Shown here in pieces: positions 37,979 to 48,171 of a stretch of DNA of 64,000 nt; position 1 is the stretch's first letter; each line of letters opens with the position of its first letter. Where the stretch lies: positions 417,501 to 481,500 of the forward strand of contig NZ_JAIVKJ010000003.1 of NCBI RefSeq assembly GCF_020524885.1, written 5' to 3'. This stretch comes from Microbulbifer elongatus (lineage in GTDB: Bacteria; Pseudomonadota; Gammaproteobacteria; Pseudomonadales; Cellvibrionaceae). Below the pieces are notes generated by a model. It had not been told where the DNA came from and searched no databases. It saw only the letters and a program-made list of their open reading frames with translations. Made by a program: the position numbers and the translations under genes.

Positions 37979-38653
37979 ATGAGCATGAAACTGAAAGACA
38001 CTCTGCTGGAGCCGATTTTCAACAATAACCCCATCGCGTTGCAGATCCTCGGTATCTGTTCCGCGCTGGCGGTGACCAGCTCACTGCAAGTGACACTGGT
38101 AATGTGTGTGGCACTGACAACCGTGGTGGCGTTTTCCAACACCGCGGTGTCCCTGATCCGCAAGCAGATTCCAAACAGCATCCGGATCATCGTGCAGATG
38201 ACCGTGATTGCCTCTTTGGTAATTCTGGTTGACCAGATCCTCAAGGCGTATGCCTACGACACCTCCAAGCAGCTCTCCGTATTCGTTGGTCTGATTATTA
38301 CCAACTGTATCGTGATGGGTCGCGCGGAAGCCTTTGCCATGAAGCACGGTCCCAAGGACAGCTTCTTCGACGGTATCGGTAATGGTCTGGGTTACAGTGT
38401 CATCCTGATTGGCCTCGCGGTCGTTCGCGAACTCTTCGGCGCTGGCAAACTGATGGGTATCGAAATCCTGCAAACCGTGAATAACGGTGGCTGGTACGTA
38501 CCCAACGGTATGCTGCTGCTGCCGCCGAGCGCATTCTTCCTGATCGGTCTGTTCATCTGGGCAATCCGTACCTGGAAGCCGGCGCAGGTGGAAGAGGACG
38601 AGTTCAAAATCACGTCCAACTCTAAAGTGCCGCTGGCGCAACAGGAGGCCTGA
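37979..38653 (+). CDS. nqrD: Na+-NQR subunit D
   Basis: Integral membrane subunit, 224 residues, six helices. Together with NqrE it holds the intramembrane Fe-S centre; the cysteines in LGICSALAV and [13 protein letters not shown] are in the paired half-helices characteristic of NqrD/RnfE. GGGGAGG lies 7 nt before ATG 37979; GTG 37973 and ATG 37985 are possible alternatives. Confidence 0.96.
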   Translation: MSMKLKDTLLEPIFNNNPIALQILGICSALAVTSSLQVTLVMCVALTTVVAFSNTAVSLIRKQIPNSIRIIVQMTVIASLVILVDQILKAYAYDTSKQLSVFVGLIITNCIVMGRAEAFAMKHGPKDSFFDGIGNGLGYSVILIGLAVVRELFGAGKLMGIEILQTVNNGGWYVPNGMLLLPPSAFFLIGLFIWAIRTWKPAQVEEDEFKITSNSKVPLAQQEA

Positions 38654-38656
38654 TAG

Positions 38657-39265
38657 ATGGAACATTTTATTTCTCTGATCATCCGCGCCGTTTTCGTAGA
38701 AAACATGGCGCTGGCCTTCTTCCTCGGGATGTGTACCTTCCTCGCGGTATCCAAGAAGGTCGAAGCGGCGATTGGCCTCGGTGTTGCGGTAATCGTAGTA
38801 CTGACCATCACCGTTCCGGTTAACAACCTGATTTACACCTACCTGCTGAAAGACGGCGCGCTGGCCTGGGCCGGCTATCCGGACGTGGACCTGAGCTTCC
38901 TCGGCCTGCTGTCTTACATCGGCGTGATCGCGGCACTGGTACAGATCCTGGAGATGTTCCTGGATAAATACGTACCGGCGCTCTACAACGCCCTGGGTGT
39001 ATTCCTGCCCCTGATTACCGTGAACTGCGCCATCATGGGTGCCTCTCTGTTCATGGTGGAGCGGGAATACAATTTTGGTGAATCTGTTGCTTATGGCTTC
39101 GGCGCCGGTCTCGGCTGGGCTCTGGCGATTGCCGCTCTGGCGGGTATTCGCGAAAAGCTCAAGTACAGCGACGTGCCGAACGGCCTGAAAGGCCTGGGCA
39201 TCACCTTCATCACCGTTGGTCTCATGTCGCTGGGCTTTATGTCCTTCGGCGGCATCGATATCTAA
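38657..39265 (+). CDS. nqrE: Na+-NQR subunit E
   Basis: Integral membrane partner of NqrD in inverted topology, 202 residues. The conserved cysteines lie in [10 protein letters not shown] and [12 protein letters not shown], expected to share the intramembrane [2Fe-2S] cluster with NqrD. AGGAGG precedes the ATG. Length and motifs are normal. Confidence 0.97.
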   Translation: MEHFISLIIRAVFVENMALAFFLGMCTFLAVSKKVEAAIGLGVAVIVVLTITVPVNNLIYTYLLKDGALAWAGYPDVDLSFLGLLSYIGVIAALVQILEMFLDKYVPALYNALGVFLPLITVNCAIMGASLFMVEREYNFGESVAYGFGAGLGWALAIAALAGIREKLKYSDVPNGLKGLGITFITVGLMSLGFMSFGGIDI

Positions 39266-39283
39266 GCGGGGAGGTTGAATAAC

Positions 39284-40510
39284 ATGGAATTAACATCGAT
39301 TTATTTTGGCGTCGGCATGTTCACCGTGATCGTGATCGCGCTGGTGGCCATCATTCTGGTTGCCCGCTCGCGTCTGGTGAACACCGGTGACGTCAACATC
39401 GTGGTCAACGGTGAGAAGACCCTCACCGTGCCGGCCGGCGGCAAGCTGCTGCAGACTCTGGCTGCGAACAACCTGTTCCTGGCCTCTGCCTGTGGTGGCG
39501 GCGGCTCCTGTGCACAGTGCGTGTGTGTGGTTGAAGAGGGCGGTGGCGATATGCTGCCGACCGAAGCTGCCCACTTCACCCCGCGTGAAGCCAAAGAAGG
39601 CAAGCGTCTGTCCTGTCAGGTTGCTGTAAAGCAGGACATGAAGATCGAAGTGCCGGAAGAGGTGTTTGGTGTGAAGCAGTGGGAATGCACTGTGGAATCC
39701 AACCCGAACGTGGCCACCTTCATTAAAGAACTGACCCTGAAACTGCCGGAAGGCGAAAACGTCGACTTCCGTGCGGGTGGTTACGTTCAGCTGGAAGCGC
39801 CGCCCCACCATGTGAAATTCTCCGATTTCGACATCGAAGAAGAGTACCGTGGCGACTGGGAGCACTTCGGCTTCTTCAAGCTGGAGTCCAAGGTTACCGA
39901 GCCGGTGGTACGCGCCTACTCCATGGCGAACTACCCGGAAGAGAAGGGCGTTGTTAAGTTCAACATCCGTATCGCAACGCCGCCGCCGCGTACCGAAGGT
40001 ATTCCGCCGGGCCAAATGTCTTCCTACGTCTTCAATCTGAAGCCGGGCGACAAGATGCGCGTTTACGGTCCCTTCGGTGAGTTCTTCGCCAAGGACACCG
40101 ACAACGAGATGGTCTTCATCGGTGGTGGTGCCGGTATGGCGCCGATGCGTTCGCACATCTTCGACCAGCTGAAGCGTCTGCACTCCAAGCGCAAGATCAG
40201 CTTCTGGTACGGTGCACGCTCCCTGCGTGAGATGTTCTACGAGGACGACTACAACGGTCTGCAGGAAGAGTTCGACAACTTCAAGTGGCACATCGCACTG
40301 TCGGATCCGCAGCCGGAAGACAACTGGGAAGGCTACACCGGTTTCATCCACAACGTGGTGTACGAAAACTATCTGAAGGACCACCCGGCGCCGGAAGATT
40401 GTGAGTACTACATGTGTGGGCCGCCCATGATGAACGCGGCGGTGATCAATATGCTGAAGAACCTGGGCGTTGAGGATGAAAACATCCTGCTCGACGACTT
40501 CGGTGGCTGA
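39284..40510 (+). CDS. nqrF: Na+-NQR subunit F (NADH dehydrogenase subunit)
   Basis: Entry point for electrons: one membrane helix, a [2Fe-2S] ferredoxin domain, then FAD and NADH domains. 408 residues. The cluster ligands are Cys70, Cys76, Cys79 and Cys111, the numbering I recall for the Vibrio protein. RAYSMANYP binds FAD and [11 protein letters not shown] binds NADH; the end LLDDFGG is typical. ATG 39284 has GGGGAGG at a good gap, preferred to TTG 39275. A strong hairpin terminator follows within 70 nt. Confidence 0.97.
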   Translation: MELTSIYFGVGMFTVIVIALVAIILVARSRLVNTGDVNIVVNGEKTLTVPAGGKLLQTLAANNLFLASACGGGGSCAQCVCVVEEGGGDMLPTEAAHFTPREAKEGKRLSCQVAVKQDMKIEVPEEVFGVKQWECTVESNPNVATFIKELTLKLPEGENVDFRAGGYVQLEAPPHHVKFSDFDIEEEYRGDWEHFGFFKLESKVTEPVVRAYSMANYPEEKGVVKFNIRIATPPPRTEGIPPGQMSSYVFNLKPGDKMRVYGPFGEFFAKDTDNEMVFIGGGAGMAPMRSHIFDQLKRLHSKRKISFWYGARSLREMFYEDDYNGLQEEFDNFKWHIALSDPQPEDNWEGYTGFIHNVVYENYLKDHPAPEDCEYYMCGPPMMNAAVINMLKNLGVEDENILLDDFGG

Positions 40511-40540
40511 TCATCGATGATTGGACGTGACAACACATCC

Positions 40541-40577
40541 ACAAAAACAGGGCCGATCAATTCGGCCCTGTTTTTGT
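40541..40577 (+). terminator. Terminator/attenuator between nqrF and apbE
   Basis: Perfect 16-bp inverted repeat (40541-40556 and 40562-40577) with a 5-nt loop; the right arm includes five T, then GTTTG. It has all the marks of an intrinsic terminator, yet apbE begins immediately after or within it, so partial readthrough is likely. Confidence 0.85.
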
Positions 40578-40579
40578 TT

Positions 40580-41617
40580 GTGCAGAACCGCTTTTCATTG
40601 CGTGCGCTGTTTGCGCGCGTTGCCGTTTTGTTGCTGGCAGTGCTCAGCCTTGCCGCCTGCACACCGGGTAGTGAGACCTGGAAGCTTACCGGCCCCACCA
40701 TGGGTACCAGCTACCACATCACGGTGGTGGATGTGCCAGCCAGCCTTCGCAAGGCAGAATTGCAATCCGCAATCGATGCGGAACTGGTGGCGGTCAACCA
40801 GGAAATGTCCACCTACATTCCCGATTCCGAGCTGATGCGTTTTAACCGCGCGCCGGTGGGTGAAGAGGTTGAGGTGTCACCGCATCTTGCCACCGTTGTA
40901 GAGCGGGCCCTGGAAATCTATCGCAACAGCGATGGTGCCTTCGACGTTACCGTCGGCCCGCTGGTTAACCTGTGGGGTTTTGGTCCGAATCCGGAACCTG
41001 AAACTATCCCCGGCGATGCTGAAATTGCGGCGTTGCAGGCGGTAGTCGGGTCTGACGCGCTGAACCTGCAAGGCGCCAGATTGTCCAAAAAGCGTCCGGT
41101 TGAGATTGATCTCTCTGCCATCGCCAAGGGGCACGGCGTCGATCGGGTGGCCGAATTGCTCGAGACCAAAGGTATTGCGAATTACCTGGTCGAAGTGGGT
41201 GGCGAGCTGCGTACTGCCGGGGTCAACCCGAAAGGAAAGTCGTGGCGCATTGGCGTTGAGCGTCCTTCCGGTGGCCAGGTAGTGCAGAAGCCGATCGAGG
41301 TCAGTGGTAAAGCCGTGGCCACCTCCGGTGACTACCGCAATTACTACGAGCGCGACGGCAAGCGCTATGCGCATACCATTGATCCGCGCAGCGGACGCCC
41401 AGTGGAGCATCGCCTGGCTTCGGTCACCGTGATTGCGGAAACCTGCGCAGAGGCCGATGGCTACGCGACGGCACTGAATGTGATCGGCGCAGATGCAGCG
41501 TTAAAATTGGCAGAAGAGCAGAATCTTGCGGTTTTCCTGCTGGTAAAAACCGAATCCGGGTTTGAAGAGCGCGCAAGCAGCGCCTTCCAGCCCTATCTTG
41601 AAAGTCAGGGGAGGTAA
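40580..41617 (+). CDS. apbE: FAD:protein FMN transferase (flavinylates NqrB and NqrC)
   Basis: Periplasmic lipoprotein that attaches FMN to the threonine of S/T-G-A-T motifs. With GTG 40580 the protein is 345 residues and opens with a lipoprotein signal ending LSLAAC (lipid-bearing Cys27). MGTSYHITV, VGPLVNLWGFGP, IDLSAIAKGHGVDRV and VEVGGELRTAG are family motifs. An in-frame ATG at 40517 would put a terminator hairpin inside the coding region and spoil the signal peptide, so I reject it. No clear ribosome site precedes the GTG. Confidence 0.93.
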   Translation: MQNRFSLRALFARVAVLLLAVLSLAACTPGSETWKLTGPTMGTSYHITVVDVPASLRKAELQSAIDAELVAVNQEMSTYIPDSELMRFNRAPVGEEVEVSPHLATVVERALEIYRNSDGAFDVTVGPLVNLWGFGPNPEPETIPGDAEIAALQAVVGSDALNLQGARLSKKRPVEIDLSAIAKGHGVDRVAELLETKGIANYLVEVGGELRTAGVNPKGKSWRIGVERPSGGQVVQKPIEVSGKAVATSGDYRNYYERDGKRYAHTIDPRSGRPVEHRLASVTVIAETCAEADGYATALNVIGADAALKLAEEQNLAVFLLVKTESGFEERASSAFQPYLESQGR

Positions 41618-41619
41618 CC

Positions 41620-41886
41620 GTGACTATTTATATTTTGGCGTTCATTATTATGCTGCTGGTTGTCGCCGGTATGGCGATCGGTGCGATTGTTCAGAACAAG
41701 CCACTGAAAGGTTCCTGTGGCGGCCTGAACAAGATCGGTATGAAAAAAGACTGTGACATTTGCGGTGGTGACGACGACGAGTGCGAGAAAGAGCAGGAGC
41801 GTCAGCGTCAGGCGGCATTGGCGGAAGCCGCGGCGGGATCCGATCTCGCCTACGACGCAACCCAAAAGCAAGACAAGCAGTCCTGA
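41620..41886 (+). CDS. nqrM: NqrM, Na+-NQR maturation factor
   Basis: Small membrane protein needed to load iron into Na+-NQR. 88 residues: one N-terminal helix (IYILAFIIMLLVVAGMAIGAIV), then a cysteine motif with Cys33, Cys45, Cys48 and Cys55, and a polar tail. GTG start with GGGGAGG upstream, 2 nt after apbE. It completes the set of known Nqr assembly genes. Confidence 0.94.
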   Translation: MTIYILAFIIMLLVVAGMAIGAIVQNKPLKGSCGGLNKIGMKKDCDICGGDDDECEKEQERQRQAALAEAAAGSDLAYDATQKQDKQS

Positions 41887-41931
41887 TTCGACCAAACCTG
41901 ATTCAATTAAAAAAGCAAAGATAGTAAATCA

Positions 41932-43329
41932 ATGGCAGATTCCAAATACGATCTGGTAGTAATTGGTTCCGGCCCGGCAGGGGAAGCCGCGGCCATGAGC
42001 GCAGCAAAAAAAGGGCTGCGCGCGGCGGTTATCGAGCGCAGTGCATCGGTGGGCGGCAACTGTACCCACAAGGGAACTATCCCTTCAAAAGCCTTGCGTC
42101 ACTCTGTAAAGCAATTGATGCGCTACAACACGCACAGTGTATTCCGTGCGTTGGGTGAGCCGCGCCGCCTGACCTTTCCGCAGGTCATGCAGACAGTAAA
42201 CAAGGTCATTTCCTATCAAGTGGAAATGCACACCAGCTTCTACGCGCGCAACCGTGTTGACCTGATTGTTGGTGAGGCGGCTTTCCGCGATGCCAACAGC
42301 GTGGAAGTACAGCTGGCGGACGGTGCAAAAGAAATTATCGTCGCGGACAAATTTGTGGTTGCCACCGGTTCGCGCCCGTATCGTCCGGCAGATGTCGATT
42401 TCAATCACCCGCGGGTGTACGACAGCGATACCATCCTGGATATGGAGCACACGCCCCAGGCCATCATCATTTACGGTGCCGGTGTTATTGGCTGTGAATA
42501 CGCCTCGATTTTTGCCGCGCTGGGCATGAAGGTGGACCTGATCAACAGTCGTAACCACCTGCTGGAATTTCTCGACGACGAGATATCCGATGCCCTGAGC
42601 TACCACCTGCGTGACATGGGCGTGACCGTACGTCACCGCGAGGAGTATGCCAAGGTCATTGGTAGCGACCGCGGTGTCACCATGGAAATGCAGTCCGGCA
42701 AGCGTATTTCTGCCGATGCGCTGCTGTGGTGTAACGGCCGTTCCGGCAACACCGGCTCACTCGGGCTGGATAAAATCGGACTCGAGGCTAACCATCGCGG
42801 ACAGCTGGCAGTGGATGAACACTACTGCACCGCTGCGGAGAATGTGTTTGCCGTGGGTGACGTGATCGGCTGGCCGAGCCTTGCCAGTGCATCCTACGAC
42901 CAGGGCAGGGCAGTTGCGGCGGCCATCGTTGGTCGCGGCCACCGGGTGATCGAAGATGCGCCCACCGGGATTTACACCCTTCCGGAAATTTCTTCCGTAG
43001 GTAAAACAGAAACCGAACTGACCAATGCCAAGGTGCCGTACGAAGTAGGGCGTGCATTGTTCAAGCACACCGCGCGCGCACAGATTTCCGGTGAGCGTGT
43101 GGGCATGCTCAAGATTCTGTTCCACATCGAAACCCGTGAAATCCTCGGTATCCACTGCTTTGGTGCGGAGGCCGCGGAGATTGTTCACATCGGCCAGGCA
43201 ATCATGAAGCAGCCGGCACCGAACAATTCCATCGACTTCTTTGTGAACACCACTTTCAACTACCCGACTATGGCGGAGGCTTATCGCAGTGCCGCACTGG
43301 ACGGGCTCAACCGGATCACGCGGTTATGA
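41932..43329 (+). CDS. sthA: Soluble pyridine nucleotide transhydrogenase
   Basis: Cytoplasmic FAD enzyme that transfers hydride between NADPH and NAD. 465 residues with [17 protein letters not shown] (FAD), [18 protein letters not shown] with the single cysteine that separates SthA from disulfide reductases, an NAD(P) fold at [18 protein letters not shown], and a C-terminal dimer domain. It lies 45 nt after nqrM; the pairing makes sense as both act on NADH pools. Confidence 0.96.
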   Translation: MADSKYDLVVIGSGPAGEAAAMSAAKKGLRAAVIERSASVGGNCTHKGTIPSKALRHSVKQLMRYNTHSVFRALGEPRRLTFPQVMQTVNKVISYQVEMHTSFYARNRVDLIVGEAAFRDANSVEVQLADGAKEIIVADKFVVATGSRPYRPADVDFNHPRVYDSDTILDMEHTPQAIIIYGAGVIGCEYASIFAALGMKVDLINSRNHLLEFLDDEISDALSYHLRDMGVTVRHREEYAKVIGSDRGVTMEMQSGKRISADALLWCNGRSGNTGSLGLDKIGLEANHRGQLAVDEHYCTAAENVFAVGDVIGWPSLASASYDQGRAVAAAIVGRGHRVIEDAPTGIYTLPEISSVGKTETELTNAKVPYEVGRALFKHTARAQISGERVGMLKILFHIETREILGIHCFGAEAAEIVHIGQAIMKQPAPNNSIDFFVNTTFNYPTMAEAYRSAALDGLNRITRL

Positions 43330-43793
43330 GCGAGCCGTCTCCCGCCGAGTTTCGCTCGCTGGTAGAGGGGATATTTGGTGATATCCCCTTCGTGCGGGAA
43401 ATTGGGCTCAGGCTGCATGAGTTTGATCTGGAAAGCCAAACCCTGTCTGCGGCTTTTGATTTAAAGCCACAGCTGATAGGCAACCATTTTCAGAACATTC
43501 TGCATGGCGGTGTTATTGCCACTGCACTGGATACCGTGGGCGGGCTAACTGCCATGGTAGCTGCCTACCACCGGATGGGTGGTGCGATCGACTGGCAGGA
43601 AAAAGTTCAGCGTCTGACCCGGTTGGGTACAGTAGATATGCGGGTGGACTACCTGAAGCCCGGTCGGGGTCAACACTTCGTGTGTGGCGGGTCGGTTCTT
43701 CGCGTGGGCAATAAACTGGTGGTCACCAGGATGGAGTTGCACAACGATAGCGGCGAGTTGATTGCTACCGGTACCGCGACCTTTCTTTACTGA
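43326..43793 (+). CDS. YigI-type hotdog thioesterase
   Basis: 155 residues, the length of E. coli YigI, with [41 protein letters not shown] and an [18 protein letters not shown] ending that line up with it. YigI hydrolyses medium to long acyl-CoA. Its start overlaps the sthA stop by 4 nt (ATGA), so the two are translationally coupled. Physiological substrate here unknown. Confidence 0.88.
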   Translation: MSEPSPAEFRSLVEGIFGDIPFVREIGLRLHEFDLESQTLSAAFDLKPQLIGNHFQNILHGGVIATALDTVGGLTAMVAAYHRMGGAIDWQEKVQRLTRLGTVDMRVDYLKPGRGQHFVCGGSVLRVGNKLVVTRMELHNDSGELIATGTATFLY

Positions 43794-43798
43794 GGTAC

Positions 43799-43826
43799 GG
43801 GCGACAGTGTGGTTACGCTGTCGCCC
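43799..43826. terminator. Hairpin after the thioesterase gene
   Basis: Perfect 9-bp inverted repeat (43799-43807 and 43818-43826) with a 10-nt loop, between converging genes. There is no U tract on either side, so termination is uncertain. Confidence 0.4.
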
Positions 43827-43835
43827 TGGGCCCGG

Positions 43836-44150
43836 TTACCCTTGATGCTTCTTCACCGTGTGCAGTACGCGGTCGTATTCGAAATATACGTAGAAGTCGG
43901 CATATTCCCAGCGCGTGATGGCGGGCTCACCAACCGGTCCCTGAATATTCAGGGGTTCGCCCAGTTCTGAAGTGACGACTTCCTGTTTTTTGCCGCGCAG
44001 ATGAGCGGCATCAGCGGCTACACCCTGGCTACCCACAGGTACTTCCACAGTGTCGGCATAAGTCGCGGCGCTGGCTAAAAATGCAGCGCCGAGCAGGCCG
44101 GCAAGGGACAGGCTGCGCAGGGAGGAAATCGCTTGGCGAGTTGAGAACAT
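43836..44150 (-). CDS. Small periplasmic protein of unknown function
   Basis: 104 residues. Signal peptide (SLSLAGLLGAAFLASAATYA) with a probable cleavage after TYA, leaving about 70 residues. The mature part, LRGKKQEVVTSELGEPLNIQGPVGEPAITRWEYADFYVYFEYDRVLHTV, resembles the SmpA/OmlA (BamE-like) pattern of a G-x-P turn followed by a tyrosine-rich sheet, but it lacks a lipobox. Function unknown. Confidence 0.7.
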   Translation of the reverse strand: MFSTRQAISSLRSLSLAGLLGAAFLASAATYADTVEVPVGSQGVAADAAHLRGKKQEVVTSELGEPLNIQGPVGEPAITRWEYADFYVYFEYDRVLHTVKKHQG

Positions 44151-44367
44151 AGGGCTCTCCAGATTGATTATTCGAGTTGTTCAGCATTAAAGCAGATATT
44201 GTGCCGAAACACGCGGATTTCTTCACGTTTTTCAACGATATACCGCTGTATCCCGCCTGCTCGAAACGGGCCATGGAACGACCACTGTGGCCCGGCTTAT
44301 CCCATGGGAGCCTCACAGAGCGGCTATGCTATGTTGAATTCGGGCCCGATATCTCGAGCTACCAAGG

Positions 44368-45999
44368 ATGGGATTAAGACACTTCTTTTCTACCGCCGGC
44401 CTTTTGGTTGGGATGCTTTTCTTTGCTGCCTCCCTGACGCCCTCCCTGATTCCCAGGGAAGGGTTGGTCCAGGGTGTTATCTCTGGCGTCGCCCTTGCCG
44501 CCGGCTACGGCGTGGGTGTTCTTATCGTTTCGCTGTGGCGTTTCCTGGAGCTGCCTGTCGCAAGTGAGCGGGTCAGCCGGTTGCTGGCCAGAGTCGCCGG
44601 CGTGATATGCGTGTTGATCGCCCTAGGGTTTCTCTGGCAGGCGACCAACTGGCAAAACTCCGTGCGGCAACTGATGGGGCTGGAGGAGGTGCCGGGCGTC
44701 CGGCCGCTGACCGTGGCACTGGTGGCGGCACTGGTGTTCCTAATATTCCTGCTGCTGGGAAAGCTGTTTCGCAAACTGTTTTATTTCTTTTACGGAAAGC
44801 TCGAAAACCGCGCCCCGCGCCGCATATCGGCAATTCTGGGTTTGCTTGCCGTATTCTGGCTGTTCTGGGCGGCGATCGATGGGGTTCTGGTCAGTACCTT
44901 GCTGCACCGCGTTGACGGCATCTATCAGCGGCTCGACGCCAACATTGTGCCGGATATGAAACCACCCACGGCCACCGACAAGGCCGGGGGACCGGGGTCC
45001 TTGCTGCACTGGAACCAGATGGGGCATCAGGGGCGGCGGTATCTGGCGTTAGGGCCCAAGGCCAAAGACATCGCCAAGGTCACGGGCACCGCCAAGGATC
45101 CTATACGCGTCTATGCCGGGCTCAATGCCGCAGACGCTCCTGAGGAGCGCGCACGGCTGGCACTGGAAGAGCTCAAAAGGGTGGGGGGCTTTGATCGTTC
45201 GGTACTCATCCTGATTACCCCCACGGGTACCGGCTGGGTGGATCCCGGCGCAATCAACTCGGTGGAATACCTGTTTGGCGGGGATATCGCCAGTGTCGCG
45301 GCACAGTACTCCTACCTGCCCAGCCCAATCGCACTGATGACCCAGGATGCCTACGGGCGGGAAACCGCGGCGGCGCTGTTCCGCAGTATTTACGGCTACT
45401 GGCGCGAGCTGCCAAAACAAACACGACCGAAGCTCTACCTGTTTGGATTGAGCCTGGGGGCCCTCAATTCCGACCGCTCGTTTGATTTTTTCGATATCGT
45501 CGACGATCCGTTTCACGGCGCCCTGTGGACAGGCCCGCCGTTTCGCAGTGATACCTGGCGCGAGGTGACGGCCGAGCGCGACGAGGGCTCACCGGCCTGG
45601 CTGCCGCAGTTCCGTGGCGGTGCCATGGTGCGGTTTGGCAACCATTTCGGCGGTTACGACAAGGGCAAGGTACCCTGGGGGCGTTTTCGTATCGCCTATC
45701 TGCAGCACGGCAGTGACCCCATCGTATTCTTTGAGCCCCAGGCCGCCTATCGCCAGCCGGCCTGGATGCGTAAGCCCAGGGCCCGCGATGTGTCACCGGA
45801 TCTCGAGTGGTATCCCATTGTCACCATGCTGCAGCTGGCGATGGATATGCACGCGGGGATTGCGCCCATGGGGTTCGGCCACAGCTATGCACCAGAGGAC
45901 TACGTAGACGCCTGGTACCACCTCACCGAGCCAGAGGGGTGGGATGCGCAGAAGCTGAAGCAGCTGAAAGAAAATCTGTCGCAGTGGAATCCACGTTGA
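44368..45999 (+). CDS. Membrane-embedded alpha/beta-hydrolase (Abhydrolase_9 type)
   Basis: 543 residues: four hydrophobic helices in the first 180, then a hydrolase domain with the nucleophile elbow FGLSLGALNS. The block DIVDDPFHGALWTGPPFRSDTW, RIAYLQHGSDPIVFF and GFGHSYAPEDYVDAWYHL are typical of the family I know as Abhydrolase_9 with an N-terminal membrane domain, found also in mycobacteria. Substrate unknown, perhaps a lipid. It stands alone between the nqr-sthA block and lolCDE. The ribosome site is poorly placed (AAGG touches the ATG). Confidence 0.85.
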   Translation: MGLRHFFSTAGLLVGMLFFAASLTPSLIPREGLVQGVISGVALAAGYGVGVLIVSLWRFLELPVASERVSRLLARVAGVICVLIALGFLWQATNWQNSVRQLMGLEEVPGVRPLTVALVAALVFLIFLLLGKLFRKLFYFFYGKLENRAPRRISAILGLLAVFWLFWAAIDGVLVSTLLHRVDGIYQRLDANIVPDMKPPTATDKAGGPGSLLHWNQMGHQGRRYLALGPKAKDIAKVTGTAKDPIRVYAGLNAADAPEERARLALEELKRVGGFDRSVLILITPTGTGWVDPGAINSVEYLFGGDIASVAAQYSYLPSPIALMTQDAYGRETAAALFRSIYGYWRELPKQTRPKLYLFGLSLGALNSDRSFDFFDIVDDPFHGALWTGPPFRSDTWREVTAERDEGSPAWLPQFRGGAMVRFGNHFGGYDKGKVPWGRFRIAYLQHGSDPIVFFEPQAAYRQPAWMRKPRARDVSPDLEWYPIVTMLQLAMDMHAGIAPMGFGHSYAPEDYVDAWYHLTEPEGWDAQKLKQLKENLSQWNPR

Positions 46000-46085
46000 G
46001 CGGTGCTGTCCAAGTTGTCGGACGGTGTCGGGTAATGTGCGTAAATACTTGGATTTCTTGGCGTTTTTCCGCTTAAATCAACTTC

Positions 46086-47327
46086 ATGATAAAACCAGTT
46101 CCTCTCTATATCGGCCTCCGCTACGTGGCCGCCCGCCGCCGGCAGCAGTTTATCTCCTTTATCAATGGCTTCTCGCTGCTGGGCATGGCGCTCGGCGTGC
46201 TGGCGCTGATTGTGGTGACCTCGGTGATGAACGGCTTCGACCGGGAGCTGAAAACTCGCATCCTGTCGGTAGTGCCGCACGGATTTGTAGAGCAACGGGG
46301 TGGTCTTGAAGACTGGTCCGCCACGGCGGATACGCTTCGACAGCAGCCGCATGTGGTTGCCGCCAGCCCCTTCGTGCGCGGTTTTGCGCTACTGGGCGCC
46401 AATAACCAGTCTCAGGGTGTTGAGTTCCAGGGCATCGATCCAGTCGCGCTGCGCGAAGTTTCCGCGGTCGGCGAACATATGTTGATGGGCAGCCTGGATG
46501 TGCTGGAATCCCGCAGCTACAAAATCGTGCTCGGGCGTATTCTCGCCCGCCAGCTGGGGGTCATCCCCGGTGACAGTGTCATTATTACCCTGCCGGAAGT
46601 GGTGATCACGCCCGCCGGTATCTTCCCCCGCACCAAGCGCTTTACCGTTGCCGGCGTTTTTTCCGTTGGCGCCCAGGTAGACCAGAACATGGCGCTGATG
46701 CATCTCGATGACGCCGCACGCCTGCTGCGTATGCCGGGCAAGGTGCAGGGTCTGCAGCTCAAATTCGACGACATGAACAACGCCCTCGGGCGCGTGGAAG
46801 GCTACGCGCAGTCGCTCGGCGAGGGCTTCACCGGTGAAGACTGGAGCCACTCCCAGGGCAGCCTGTTCCAGGCAGTGAAGATGGAAAAAACCGTTGTCAC
46901 TTTAATGCTGATGATTATCGTCGCGGTGGCCGCATTCAACATTGTTTCCGCGCTGGTGTTAATGGTGGCGGACAAGCGTTCAGACATTGCCGTGCTGCGT
47001 ACACTCGGTCTCACCTCCCGCCAGATCATGGCGGTGTTCGTGGTGCAGGGTAGCGCCATCGGAATCATCGGCGCGCTGATCGGCGGCCTGCTCGGCACCC
47101 TGATCGCGTTGAACCTGACCGACCTGGTGTCCTGGATCGAGCATGTCGTAGGTGCGCAAATCTTCGACCCGCGCGTGTTTTTCGTCAGCTTCCTGCCGTC
47201 GGAGTTTCGCGCGGGTGATGCCATCATGGTGCTCAGTGCCGCGGTCATCATGAGTTTGCTGGCGACCCTGTTCCCGGCCTGGCGTGCGGCGCAGATTGAG
47301 CCCGCAGAAGCGCTCCGCTACGAATAA
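46086..47327 (+). CDS. lolC: Lipoprotein-releasing system permease (LolC-type)
   Basis: Inner-membrane subunit of the ABC transporter that frees outer-membrane lipoproteins to LolA. 413 residues with four helices, one N-terminal and three C-terminal, and a large periplasmic MacB-like domain between. PLYIGLRYVAARRRQQFISFINGFSLLGMALGV and VNMGFDRELK-type opening (SVMNGFDRELKTRIL) are hallmarks. First of three adjacent lol genes; C versus E assignment rests on order. Confidence 0.92.
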   Translation: MIKPVPLYIGLRYVAARRRQQFISFINGFSLLGMALGVLALIVVTSVMNGFDRELKTRILSVVPHGFVEQRGGLEDWSATADTLRQQPHVVAASPFVRGFALLGANNQSQGVEFQGIDPVALREVSAVGEHMLMGSLDVLESRSYKIVLGRILARQLGVIPGDSVIITLPEVVITPAGIFPRTKRFTVAGVFSVGAQVDQNMALMHLDDAARLLRMPGKVQGLQLKFDDMNNALGRVEGYAQSLGEGFTGEDWSHSQGSLFQAVKMEKTVVTLMLMIIVAVAAFNIVSALVLMVADKRSDIAVLRTLGLTSRQIMAVFVVQGSAIGIIGALIGGLLGTLIALNLTDLVSWIEHVVGAQIFDPRVFFVSFLPSEFRAGDAIMVLSAAVIMSLLATLFPAWRAAQIEPAEALRYE

Positions 47328-47388
47328 ACCAAGATAAACCCGGCGGGCAGTGATTTGACTGCCTGCCAAAAGGTAAGCGAATCATAAG

Positions 47389-48138
47389 ATGAACAGCCAA
47401 GTGGAAATTCACCCGGAAGAGTCCCGCCCGCAGGCGCCCGTCGACGTGGTGTTGGCCTGCCATCAACTCACCAAAACCTACCGGCAGGGCGGCAATCAAT
47501 TGGACGTGCTGCGCGGTATCGAACTTGAGGTGCCAAAAGGCGAGCGCCTTGCCATCGTCGGTGCTTCCGGCTCCGGTAAATCAACGCTGTTGAATTTGTT
47601 GGGCGGGCTGGACACACCCACCTCCGGTGAGGTGTGGGTCGGTGGTAAAAATCTGGCAGCGCTGAATGCCAACGAGCGCGGCTGGTTGCGCAACAGTAGC
47701 CTCGGTTTTGTTTACCAGTTCCACCACCTGTTGAATGAGTTCACCGCGCTCGAAAACGTGGCCATGCCATTGCTGATTGGCAAACAGTCGGTCGCGGATG
47801 CGCGCGCGGCTGCGCAGGAAATGCTGGAGGCGGTCGGCCTCGGTCAGCGCCTGACGCACAAGCCGGCACAATTGTCCGGCGGTGAGCGCCAGCGTGTGGC
47901 CATCGCCCGTGCGCTGGTGGCGCGTCCCGCGTGTGTATTGATGGACGAACCCACCGGCAACCTGGATCGCGCCACCGCAAAAGAAATTCACAAGCTGATG
48001 GATCGTCTCAATCGTGAGACGGGTGTCAGTTTCGTCATCGTCACCCACGACCCGGATCTTGCCGGTGCCCTCGACCGCTGCCTGCACTTGGTGGACGGTC
48101 AGCTGGTTGAAGGCTGGCATCAGGGCGACAGTGTTTAA
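47389..48138 (+). CDS. lolD: Lipoprotein-releasing system ATPase
   Basis: ABC ATPase of 249 residues powering LolCDE. Walker [20 protein letters not shown]-loop region [18 protein letters not shown], signature [15 protein letters not shown] and Walker [12 protein letters not shown]. The N terminus is about 20 residues longer than in E. coli. It lies between the two permease genes. Confidence 0.96.
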   Translation: MNSQVEIHPEESRPQAPVDVVLACHQLTKTYRQGGNQLDVLRGIELEVPKGERLAIVGASGSGKSTLLNLLGGLDTPTSGEVWVGGKNLAALNANERGWLRNSSLGFVYQFHHLLNEFTALENVAMPLLIGKQSVADARAAAQEMLEAVGLGQRLTHKPAQLSGGERQRVAIARALVARPACVLMDEPTGNLDRATAKEIHKLMDRLNRETGVSFVIVTHDPDLAGALDRCLHLVDGQLVEGWHQGDSV

Positions 48139-48171
48139 CGCTGCGATTAAAGATGGTGAATAAGGTAAAGC

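Noticed and set aside
40517-40579. ATG 40517 as start of apbE
   Set aside because: It would run the coding sequence through a 16-bp terminator stem and put 21 polar residues in front of an otherwise ideal lipoprotein signal; no ribosome site.
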